A stretch of DNA of 11,080 nt. Origin: DATKNA01 sp035541595 (GTDB lineage Bacteria; Actinomycetota; Actinomycetes; Actinomycetales; Kineosporiaceae). Positions 1 through 6,213 of the stretch are shown one piece after another. The stretch spans positions 1-11,080 of the forward strand of contig DATKNA010000245.1 of the NCBI GenBank assembly GCA_035541595.1. The letters run 5' to 3'. The notes under the pieces are model-generated. The model searched no databases, had not been told where the DNA came from, and worked only from the letters and a program-made list of their open reading frames with translations. The translations under genes and the position numbers were made by a program. Numbering within the stretch: position 1 is the stretch's first letter; each line of letters opens with the position of its first letter.

Positions 1-453
1 GTCGATCCGTCGCCCCGGCCCATCCCGCACCTGGCACGGCTGGGGCTCGTGCTCGCGGCGATGCCGTTCCATGCGTTCTTCGGAGTGGCGATCATGATGA
101 GCCGGAGCATCATCGCCGGAACCTTCTACTCCTACCTGGCCGCCGAGAACCCGTGGATGCACGACCTCGAGCACGATCAGTACGTCGGGGGCGGCATCGC
201 CTGGGCGGCCGGCGAGGTCCCGTTGGTGTTCGTGCTCGTGGTCCTGCTCGTCCAGTGGTCGCGCCAGGACGCCAAGGATGCGACGCGGCACGACCGCCAT
301 CTCGACAGCGGCGTCGACTCCAGCTTCCAGGCCTACAACCTCATGCTTGAACGGCTTGCCGAGCACAACGGGGCGGACCTGCGCATGCCCACCAACGACC
401 CGGTGGAATCGATACCGCCCAAGACATCGCGCGCGTGGAGAGGGCAACCATGA
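1..453 (+). CDS. CtaG-family cytochrome c oxidase assembly / copper protein, 3' end only
   Basis: This frame is open from the first base, so the 5' part of the gene lies outside the window; 150 residues are visible. They match the C-terminal end of caa3-type CtaG membrane proteins, which help load copper into cytochrome c oxidase. In many actinobacteria this domain is fused behind a CopD copper-resistance domain. Visible signatures are the conserved MPFHAFFGVAIM helix, a short loop, the GGGIAWAAGEVP motif and a last hydrophobic helix (VFVLVVLLVQW), followed by a charged cytoplasmic tail (SRQDAKDATRHDRH) with the usual AYNLMLERLA ending. The stop overlaps the start of the downstream copper ATPase by ATGA, so the two were built as one copper operon. 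Whether the missing part carries CopD cannot be seen. The family call is firm; the exact substrate role is inferred. Confidence 0.85.
   Translation, partial: VDPSPRPIPHLARLGLVLAAMPFHAFFGVAIMMSRSIIAGTFYSYLAAENPWMHDLEHDQYVGGGIAWAAGEVPLVFVLVVLLVQWSRQDAKDATRHDRHLDSGVDSSFQAYNLMLERLAEHNGADLRMPTNDPVESIPPKTSRAWRGQP
437..444 (+). promoter_or_regulatory. Ribosome binding site of the copper ATPase relic
   Basis: GGAGAGGG lies 5 bases before the ATG at 450, inside the end of the CtaG gene. It decides for ATG 450 over the in-frame upstream GTG at 435. Confidence 0.6.
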
Positions 454-2095
454 CCTCAGGTCTCGCACGAACCGCCGCCTCCAGCACCGAGGCTGCTCCG
501 CGAGCGAACGACGTGGACGAGCCGCCCCACGACCGCGACGACGAGGTCCTCGAACTCGTCGTCGGCGGCATGACCTGCTCGTCGTGCGCCGCCCGGGTCG
601 AGCGGACGCTGAACAAGCTCGACGGCGTCCACGCCTCGGTCAACTACGCCACCGAATGCGCGGTCGTGACCGGCCTACCCCGGCCTCGAGCAGGGCTCGC
701 GATCGCGGCCGTCGAAAAGGCCGGCTACTCCGCCACGCTCACCTCGGAGGACGACGCCGCCTGGAGCCGGCGCGCCACGGCCGCGCGGCTCACCACGCTG
801 CGCCGCCGCCTGGCCCTGGCCGCGATCCTGACCGTACCATTGTGCGACCTGACCATCCTGCTCGCGCTCGCGCCCGGGTTCAGGTTCCCCGGCTGGCAGC
901 TGACCTGCGTGCTGATTGCCCTCCCGGTCGTCACCTGGGCGGCCTGGCCCTTTCACCGCATCACCCTGCGCAATCTGCGGCACGGCACGACGAGCATGGA
1001 GACCTTGGTGTCCCTGGGTATGACGGTGTCCTTCGGGTGGGCGCTCTACACCCTGTTCCACAGTCCCGACACCCAACCGGCTACTGGCTGGGGATCGGCC
1101 CGACGCCGGCCGGCGCCGATGCGTTCTACCTGGACGTCGCTGCCGGCATGATCACCTTCCAGCTCGCCGGGCGCTATTTCGAAACCCGTGCCCGCCGAGG
1201 CGCCAGCGAGGTCCTGCGCGCGCTTGGCGCTCTGACGGTTCGCGAGGCCCGGGTGCTGCGCGACGGCGTCGAACACATGGTCCCCGCCGCGGGGGTGCGG
1301 GCCGCCGAAACCATCGTGGTCCTGCCCGGCGAGCGTCTGCCCGTGGACGGCACCGTGTTGGAGGGCGAATCGACGGTCGACACGAGCGCCATGACGGGTG
1401 AGTCCGTGCCGCGGGAGACCGGCCCGGGCGACCATGTGCTCGGTGGCACCGTCAACCTCGTCGGCAGACTGGAGATCAGGGCGGACGCCGTCGGTGCGCA
1501 CACCCGCCTCGCCCAGATGGCGGCACTCGCCGAGGACGCCCAGCGCCGGAAGGCGCGGATTCAGCGCACCGTGGACCGAGTCTCGGCGGTGTTCGTACCC
1601 GCCGTCATCGCCCTGGCCGCCGTGGTGGCCGCCGCGCGGCTGACCAGCGACGGCGAGACGACCGCCCGGACGGTCGGTGCCCAGGTCGGTGTCGACGAGG
1701 TCATCTTCGACGTCCTGCCGCACGAGAAGGCGCACGTCGTCGAGCGACTCCAGGCCGACGGACACCGCGTGGCCATGGTCGGCGACGGCATCAACGACGC
1801 GGCGGCACTGGCCACGGCCGACCTGGGAATCGCCGTCGTCCGCGGGACAGACATCGCGATCAAATCCGCGGACGTGGTGCTCGTCCGAGACGACCTGCGG
1901 GCCGTGGCGGACGCGATCCAGCTCGCCCGCCAGACGCTGAGGACCATCCGGGGAAACCTGTGGTGGGCCTTCGGCTACAACGTGGCGGCCTTGCCCATCG
2001 CCGCCATCGGACTGCTCAACCCCTTGATCGCCGCCGCCGCGATGTCCTTCTCCTCGACCTTCGTCGTCTCCAACAGCCAGCGCCGGCGCAACTTC
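450..2095 (+). pseudogene. Copper-type P1B ATPase (CopA-like), frameshifted and internally deleted
   Basis: This is a relic of a heavy-metal translocating P-type ATPase, which in intact form exports Cu(I) across the inner membrane using ATP. It starts at ATG 450. An N-terminal metal-binding (HMA) domain carries C43-S-S-C46 in GGMTCSSCAARVE, followed by four membrane helices (roughly 820-1065). The reading frame then changes by -1 between about 1060 and 1100: the first frame runs to a stop at 1149-1151, while homology continues in another frame from PTGYWLGIG. The actuator domain with SAMTGES (near 1394) is intact. After FVPAVIALAAVV the sequence jumps in frame, near 1640, straight to TSDGETTAR, GDGIND (near 1781) and the last two helices, ending at FVVSNSQRRRNF. 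Missing are the CPC membrane metal site, the DKTGT phosphorylated aspartate, and the N-domain. About 548 codons remain of a usual 740-760. No stop follows the natural end, and that frame runs on to 2527 without resemblance to anything. With the phosphorylation site absent it cannot work as a pump. Confidence 0.88.
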
Positions 2096-2477
2096 ACCAC
2101 CTCGCCGCCACGGAGGCCGCGGCAGACGTCGGCCGTGTCCATCGCCGCCGACGCCTCAGATCAGAAGGCGCGCTGCGTCGATGAACGCGGCGGTCCTTCG
2201 TCATCGCGGAGCCGGTGCCGCTGGGATGCCCTGGGGCGTCCCCGCACCGCTCGACGCCGACGGCCGCGCACGCCTGCCCACCCTCGACAAAGGGCCCAGA
2301 CTGCGTTGAGCTGTCTTGCAGCTCAGGAACCTGTGCCGGGCAGAATTCGAACCGGTCGGGACCCGGACAAGGCTGCCGCCCGAGGGCGCCGCGCTCCCGC
2401 GGCCGTCCACCATCACCTGCACCGATCACTCATCACTGATCACCCGTGCGGCGAAGGAGGACGGCCTTCGCCGCCGA
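2096..2477. other. Non-coding stretch between convergent units
   Basis: No convincing gene is seen here. The frame of the dead copper ATPase stays open to 2527 but reads as low-complexity Arg/Pro/Ala, as expected for out-of-gene high-GC DNA. The stretch holds a 7-bp hairpin (2307-2325), a fragment resembling a tRNA 3' end on the minus strand (2332-2353), and a small patch of repeated ATCA units (2425-2442) with a GATCA/TGATC dyad. It separates the rightward copper block from the leftward zinc-type block and may be decayed DNA left by the event that broke the ATPase. Confidence 0.6.
2307..2325. terminator. Hairpin, possible terminator
   Basis: A perfect 7-bp inverted repeat, TGAGCTG / CAGCTCA, surrounds a 5-base TCTTG loop. 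It lies between the convergent copper and permease units, where a bidirectional terminator would be expected. No T-run follows on either strand, so intrinsic termination is uncertain. It also lies just 3' of the tRNA-like fragment when read on the minus strand. Confidence 0.3.
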
Positions 2478-3323
2478 TCAGAGCGTCGGCTGTTCGTAGG
2501 GGTTGTCCGGGCCGTCGATCGGTGTGACGTCCGTAGCCGTCAGGCGGGGAACGTCATCGGCGTCCAGAGTGACGAACACCCCGCGGACACGCACCCACTG
2601 GTCCCGCCGTAGCGGTGGGACGGCCTGCCCCGTCGCTGGGTTCAGCACCCGCACCCGGGAGGCGAGGGCGTCGGCAGCGCAGCAGAAGATGGCGTAGCGG
2701 GCGAGCATGAAGCCGCCGTCGACCCTGTCACCGGCGACGAACCCGATGAGGGTGAGGGGACGTCCGGCGAGCGTGGCGCCCTTGCGGTCCAGGGCACGGC
2801 CGGTGAGCTCGAGAAGGGTGAGATGAGCCGCCTCTGCCGTGGTGAGCGGGGGGAAGGTGGGCAGGTCCTGGGAGGTGCCCCCGCCGGCGCCGGTCGGGGA
2901 GGAGGCGCCCAGCGCCATGGCACTGTCGCGCGTCACGAAGTAGCTGTTGAGGCCGGCCGGCGGAGACACCAGCAACATGGCCACCGGAACGACGAGGAGC
3001 CAGCCGGGACTGAGGCGGTGCGCGTGCTCGTGGACGCCGTCGCGCAGGTCGTCGGCGTGGTGGTCGTGAATGTCGCCGTCGGACCTCTGGCGTCCCAGCT
3101 CGCTCAGCGAGCGGTACCAGCGGGCCACGGTCACGAGGCCGAGGCCGCACAGGAGGACCCCCGCGATCATGAGCCACGGGCCCATGCCCACGCGAACGAA
3201 GCGCTGATAGGTCCCCTGAACGGCGATGCGGACCGTCACGATGCCGAGCAGCAGCGTCACCACGCTGATGGGACTCGGCGCACGGCCCGCGCGGCGGCGC
3301 TCCCAGCGCGCCGGCCACCTCAC
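2478..3323 (-). CDS. TIGR03943 / DUF1980 (YcgQ-like) membrane protein with histidine-rich loop
   Basis: This 281-residue protein is the usual partner of a DUF318 permease (the B. subtilis pair is YcgR-YcgQ, controlled by Zur). The start is the GTG at 3323, which overlaps the permease stop (GTGA); there is no strong ribosome site, so translation is probably coupled. Two helices (about 19-36 and 47-66) are followed by a cytoplasmic-type loop rich in histidine (H86, H88, H89, H98, H100, H102), a third helix (about 105-122), and a soluble DUF1980 domain. That domain carries the family hallmark YAIFCCAADA with C214-C215, and a WVRVRGVF segment. The CC pair and the histidines look suited to metal binding. 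The transported species is not established for this family; zinc or another divalent metal is inferred from context. Length and motif order are normal, and nothing suggests damage. Confidence 0.87.
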   Translation of the reverse strand: MRWPARWERRRAGRAPSPISVVTLLLGIVTVRIAVQGTYQRFVRVGMGPWLMIAGVLLCGLGLVTVARWYRSLSELGRQRSDGDIHDHHADDLRDGVHEHAHRLSPGWLLVVPVAMLLVSPPAGLNSYFVTRDSAMALGASSPTGAGGGTSQDLPTFPPLTTAEAAHLTLLELTGRALDRKGATLAGRPLTLIGFVAGDRVDGGFMLARYAIFCCAADALASRVRVLNPATGQAVPPLRRDQWVRVRGVFVTLDADDVPRLTATDVTPIDGPDNPYEQPTL

Positions 3324-4450
3324 AGCAGCACCAACCCGATGATCGCGGCTGAGGCGACTGCCGTCACGAACGTCAGCGGCGCGAACACGGCGACGAAGCG
3401 ACGCCCGAACGCTCCCGCCTGCAGCGCCGCGAGTTTGAGGTCGATCATCGGCCCCACGGTGAGGAACGCCAACTGTGCGGTCGGCGAGAACATCCGCAGG
3501 CTGGCGGCGACGAAGGCGTCGGCCTCCGAACACAGGGCGAGCACGACGGCGAGCAGGCCCAGCGCCACGACGGATCCCCATCCGGCCCCGGCGAACGAGG
3601 CCAGCACCGACCGCGGCACGACCGTCTGCAGGGTGGCGGCGGCCGCGGCCCCCACGACGAGCAGGCCGCCCGCCGAGAGCAGGTCGTGCTCGGCGGTTGC
3701 CGTGAACGTCGTCCACGGGCCGCCCCCGCGCTCCTGCAGGGCGCGCCTCTGGTCCAGTCGTCTGGTGAGAAACCCTCCGGCGACCGCGCGGTTGCCCCCG
3801 TCCAGGGCGGCCCACACCAGACCGACGACCACCGAGGCCAGGAGCCCGGCGGCGAGCCGCGCGAGCACCATCGCGGGCCTGCCGGGGAACGCCACGGCCG
3901 TGGCTACCAGGACGACCGGGTTGATGGCCGGCGACGCGAGCAGGAACGCCAGGGCCGCGGCGGGTGTCACCCCGCGGTCCACCAGACGGCGGGCGATCGG
4001 CACCGAGGCGCACTCGCAGGCCGGCAGTGCCGCGCCGGCGATCGCCGCGACAGGCACCGCGAGGACGACGCGGGAGGGCACCGCGCGTGCGAGCAGCGTC
4101 GCGGGCACGACCGCGGCGATGGCCCCGCTGACGACCACCCCGAGCACCAGGAAGGGCACCGCCTGCACCACGAGGGCCATGAAGACCGTCTGCCATGCCG
4201 CCACCACGGGCGTGGACAGGACACCCGCCAGCCGGTCTCGCGCGACCAATGCGGACACCAGCAGCGCGCCGACGATCCACAACGGCAACAGACCACTCGC
4301 CGTCGCGGGGCCGCCCGGGGGCTGTCGGGTGGCCCTGCCACGGTCGGCCGCCTCCGACGCCGCAGCCACCGGACCAGGAGAGTCCGCCGTCGTGCCGTCC
4401 GGCGCTGCGGGCGTGGACACGCTCCTGCCCCGCCCTGGCGCTGTGGTCAC
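3320..4450 (-). CDS. DUF318 / YraQ-type (UPF0718) permease
   Basis: This is a 376-residue polytopic membrane protein. The start is the GTG at 4450. The first 50 or so residues are a Pro/Ala/Thr-rich extension not typical of the family, so a later start is possible, although no better ATG or ribosome site was found. The core has two homologous membrane halves split by a hydrophilic loop at about residues 220-255. The first half holds LPACECASVPIARRL with C145-E-C147, the position of the conserved Cys-x-Cys of these permeases. The second holds ALCSEADAFVAASL with C307. Relatives include ArsP-type methylarsenite exporters and the Zur-controlled YcgR. The pairing with a TIGR03943 protein favours the YcgR branch over ArsP. 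The substrate is unknown; metal or metal-ligand movement is inferred. It is translationally coupled to the gene downstream. Confidence 0.87.
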   Translation of the reverse strand: MTTAPGRGRSVSTPAAPDGTTADSPGPVAAASEAADRGRATRQPPGGPATASGLLPLWIVGALLVSALVARDRLAGVLSTPVVAAWQTVFMALVVQAVPFLVLGVVVSGAIAAVVPATLLARAVPSRVVLAVPVAAIAGAALPACECASVPIARRLVDRGVTPAAALAFLLASPAINPVVLVATAVAFPGRPAMVLARLAAGLLASVVVGLVWAALDGGNRAVAGGFLTRRLDQRRALQERGGGPWTTFTATAEHDLLSAGGLLVVGAAAAATLQTVVPRSVLASFAGAGWGSVVALGLLAVVLALCSEADAFVAASLRMFSPTAQLAFLTVGPMIDLKLAALQAGAFGRRFVAVFAPLTFVTAVASAAIIGLVLL

Positions 4451-4467
4451 GACGGCAACCTAGAGAG

Positions 4468-4492
4468 GTACCGCCGCCGTGGCCGGCGGTAC
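4468..4492. other. Perfect 9-bp hairpin upstream of the permease gene
   Basis: GTACCGCCG and CGGCGGTAC form a perfect 9-bp inverted repeat around a 7-base loop, in the 135-base gap between the ferredoxin-like gene and the permease gene. It begins 18 bases upstream of the permease start. On the minus strand no T-run follows, so it is a poor intrinsic terminator. It could attenuate expression between the two halves of the operon, stabilise mRNA ends, or bind a protein. Confidence 0.4.
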
Positions 4493-4585
4493 GGCCGGTC
4501 ATCCTGCGATCTGCCGTGGCGTCGGTCGGCCGGTCCGCGGGCAGCCCTCCTCCGAATCCTGAGCGCCTCCGGTGGCGTCCGGCAG

Positions 4586-4960
4586 CTACGGCCGGGAGGG
4601 CAGCAGGCCGTCCGGCAGCGGGGTCTCCTCCAGGACGCAGGCGGCGACGTCCGGTCCGCTCAGCCAGGTGCAGAGGTGGTCGAGCCGGCCGGCGAGTTCC
4701 GCGCCGGGCACGACGAGCGGCTCGCTCCAGGCGCCGGTCCAGCCCACGAGGATCGTCGCCGCAGACGCGCACCGTGCCAGGCAGCCGCTGCGCACCAGCA
4801 CCCCGCCCGGGGTGCTCCTGATCGTGGCCGCCAGCCGCTCCCTCACCTGGTGGGTCCCGGTCTCTCCTCGCTGCCAGGCGGACCGGCACGCCGCCCCGTC
4901 GCAGAGAACCACGAGCGGCCCTGGAGGGTCGGCGCGACCGCGCCTGCTCATCCGCTTCAT
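4586..4960 (-). CDS. (2Fe-2S) ferredoxin domain protein, thioredoxin fold
   Basis: This 124-residue soluble protein resembles thioredoxin-like [2Fe-2S] ferredoxins. All four expected cysteines are present: C20-x4-C25 in LCDGAAC near the N-terminus, and C60-x3-C64 in SGCLARC after the helix, as in the C-x(n)-C...C-x3-C pattern of the family. The start is ATG 4960, which overlaps the stop of the CobW-like gene by ATGA; a second in-frame ATG at 4951 is the alternative. Such proteins are commonly found beside CobW-family GTPases in actinobacterial zinc-starvation loci. A role in electron transfer or in metal/cluster sensing there is inferred, since the family's partner is not well established. 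Length is normal. Confidence 0.8.
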   Translation of the reverse strand: MKRMSRRGRADPPGPLVVLCDGAACRSAWQRGETGTHQVRERLAATIRSTPGGVLVRSGCLARCASAATILVGWTGAWSEPLVVPGAELAGRLDHLCTWLSGPDVAACVLEETPLPDGLLPSRP

Positions 4961-6092
4961 GCCGGCCGCGCCTGGTGCTGCCCCTGCTCCCCACTCGCGG
5001 GCCCCAGCCAGGGTCCGAACCCGTCGGCGCGGCCACGCCACCAGCGCCGGCCTCGCGCGATCTGGGCGTCGGTGAGGAGGATCTGGTCGAAGGCCCGTAC
5101 GACGTGATCCCGCCGTTCGTCGACGCCGGTGATCACCAGTCTGCTGGAGGGAGCCCCCGTCGACGGCGCCGTCGCCGCGCAGGCGTCCGGCGTCCAGAGC
5201 CACGCCGGGCCGCCGGCTCGGAGGGGGGTCGAACCGATGGCCAGCTGGCCGCCGGCGCCGTCCCACAGCGTGATCTCGTCAGGGCGGTTCGCGAGCCGCA
5301 ACCGGCCCCGTCCGCGACGCGGGCCGGCCCCCAGGTCCTCGATCCTGTCGAACAGGCGTCCCGGATGGACCGGGCGCCACGAGTGCAGGTCGACGGTCCA
5401 CACCCCGTCCCCGTCGACGGCACCGGAGGGGGCGGCCCGCGTCAGGTCCCCGCGAGGGTCGCCCGCAGGGGGCCCGTCGGGAGGCGCTCACTGAGGGCCA
5501 CGGGCGTCCCAGGCGCGGTGAGGTGGGCGAGCAGCCGCGCCGCACGCGCCCGCGCCGGCGTGGTAAGCGCCACCGCGTCCGCGACATCGAGCTGAGCGGC
5601 GAGCACCTCGCCGACGGCGCGGCGATCCAGCGGCCCATGAGCCAGGGAGCGCTCGGCCAGGAGATCGTCACCGAGCAGGTCCTGCTCGAGCGTGTCGCCG
5701 GCCACGGCGGCGATCACCCCGGCGGGGACGACGCGGCTCGGTGCGCGAGCGGGTGTGAGTGCAGCCAGAACGGGTGCAGCGGACGCGGCCACGGGGAGGG
5801 CGGCGACGATCGCCGCCGGCGGGCGGGGGCCTGTCGTCAGCGTCGTGATCGCCGCGACGAGGTCGTCGCGCAGCGCGCATCCGACGCAGTCCCCGACCTC
5901 CAGCGGGACCGAGCGCTCCCGGACGCCCGTGGCGTCGTGCACGATCCTGGTCAGGACCGGCCCAGGTGACGCCGTGACGTCGTGCTGGACGACGACCGCG
6001 TCGTCCACGTCGCACAGCAGGGCGGAGACGACGACATCGCGCCCCACCGGGTCAACGCAGGTCACCGCAAGCAGGGGAACCTCGTGATCCAC
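4957..6092 (-). pseudogene. CobW/COG0523-family protein, frame interrupted (frameshift or recoding)
   Basis: This belongs to the actinobacterial CobW/COG0523 family, whose members are metal chaperones or metal-insertion GTPases often induced by zinc shortage. The start is GTG 6092, because GGAGG (6102-6098) sits 5 bases before it; the in-frame TTG at 6104 overlaps that site. The N-terminal part (to the stop at 5442-5444) contains C69-V-G-C72 in CVGCALRDDL, the place of the usual C-x-C-C metal motif. Where a GxxGxGKT P-loop should stand it reads VTCVDPVGRDVVVSAL, with no Walker lysine. The C-terminal CobW_C part (HSWRPVHPGRLFDRI, RGRGRLRLANRPDEI, then VRAFDQILLTDAQI) lies in the -1 frame, open from 5487 to 4957. 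The switch must fall between 5490 and 5442. A GGGCCCC run there is a formally correct -1 slippery heptamer, but a one-base deletion or a sequencing error in a homopolymer is more likely. The pieces together give a near-normal family length. Confidence 0.75.
5469..5475 (-). other. G GGC CCC heptamer at the CobW-like frame switch
   Basis: In the upstream frame the codons read ACG GGC CCC, giving X XXY YYZ with X=G and Y=Z=C. A -1 slip here enters exactly the frame that encodes the CobW_C domain, and the site lies inside the 49-base window where the switch must happen. G/C heptamers are expected by chance in such DNA, and the same run is prone to base-count errors, so this marks the likely indel position at least as well as a recoding site. 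Confidence 0.35.
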
Positions 6093-6097
6093 GAGCA

Positions 6098-6102
6098 CCT
6101 CC
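6098..6102 (-). promoter_or_regulatory. Ribosome binding site of the CobW-like gene
   Basis: GGAGG on the minus strand lies 5 bases upstream of GTG 6092, and supports that start over the TTG at 6104, which would overlap this site. Confidence 0.65.
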
Positions 6103-6110
6103 AAAGTATT

Positions 6111-6126
6111 GAGAACGAGTCTCGTT
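6111..6126. promoter_or_regulatory. Palindromic operator candidate (Fur/Zur-type) before the CobW-like gene
   Basis: Two overlapping dyads occur here: a perfect AACGAG-T-CTCGTT (6114-6126) and an imperfect GAGA...TCTC (6111-6123). Overlapping short dyads in an AT-richer island are typical of Fur-family sites, and the gene set downstream is of the kind Zur controls. A close copy of the 13-mer lies at 6179-6191, beside the divergent gene. The match to the actinobacterial Zur consensus TGAAAATCATTTTCA is only partial (9 of 15 bases when TTGAGAACG... is aligned from its TGA), so the identity of the regulator is inferred. Confidence 0.5.
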
Positions 6127-6128
6127 AC

Positions 6129-6134
6129 AGACTA
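6129..6134 (-). promoter_or_regulatory. Possible -10 box of the CobW-like operon
   Basis: TAGTCT on the minus strand fits the TANNNT pattern. It would place the transcription start near 6122, inside the palindrome, which suits repression by a metal-loaded regulator. No clear -35 element was found. Confidence 0.35.
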
Positions 6135-6174
6135 GACGGCCCGGGTGAAGCCGTGCAGCACACCTGGCGAGTAC

Positions 6175-6191
6175 AACCGCGAACGGTTCTC
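6175..6191. promoter_or_regulatory. Second operator candidate, before the CooC-like gene
   Basis: GCGAACGGTTCTC (6179-6191) shares 10 of 13 bases with GAGAACGAGTCTC (6111-6123), in the same orientation. It overlaps a perfect AACCG-CGAA-CGGTT inverted repeat (6175-6188) that falls where the -35 region of the rightward promoter would be. One regulator could thus bind beside both divergent promoters. Confidence 0.4.
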
Positions 6192-6199
6192 ACTTCCAG

Positions 6200-6205
6200 T
6201 AGGGT
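6200..6205 (+). promoter_or_regulatory. Possible -10 box of the CooC-like operon
   Basis: TAGGGT fits TANNNT and would start transcription at about 6212-6214, that is, at or next to the ATG. A leaderless message, common in actinobacteria, would explain the lack of a good ribosome binding site. Confidence 0.35.
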
Positions 6206-6213
6206 TCGGCGTC

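Noticed and set aside
1060..1100. Programmed frameshift in the copper ATPase, as known for E. coli copA
   Set aside because: No X XXY YYZ heptamer in the right phase was found in the switch region, and the separate loss of the catalytic core shows the gene is dead anyway.
2181..2309. Small open frame of 42 codons beginning MNAAVLRHRG, on the + strand
   Set aside because: The start vaguely resembles the first residues of medium-chain dehydrogenases, but nothing follows the resemblance, there is no good ribosome site, and it overlaps the non-coding stretch. It could be a gene fragment, but this is not supportable.
2332..2420. Complete tRNA gene on the minus strand
   Set aside because: No 5' acceptor strand, D-arm or anticodon arm could be folded upstream of the T-loop-like fragment, and its stem has mismatches.
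2425..2442. Short ATCA repeats as a CRISPR or iteron array
   Set aside because: There are only three units of a few bases, with no regular spacing or unique spacers.
2096..2527. Extension of the copper ATPase frame to the stop at 2525-2527
   Set aside because: It is Arg/Pro/Ala-rich with no resemblance to the family, which normally ends a few residues after SNSLRLRRF. Read-through of a lost stop is the simpler view.
2823..4463. Long open frame on the + strand opposite the permease genes (546 codons)
   Set aside because: This is a shadow frame caused by high-GC codon bias: Ala/Thr/Arg-rich with no recognisable motif, while the opposite strand encodes clear membrane-protein families.
3324..5036. 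Long upstream extension of the TIGR03943 frame, giving about 850 residues
   Set aside because: It runs antisense-register through the permease and ferredoxin-like genes, is low-complexity Arg/Gly, and the domain begins only at the GTG at 3323.
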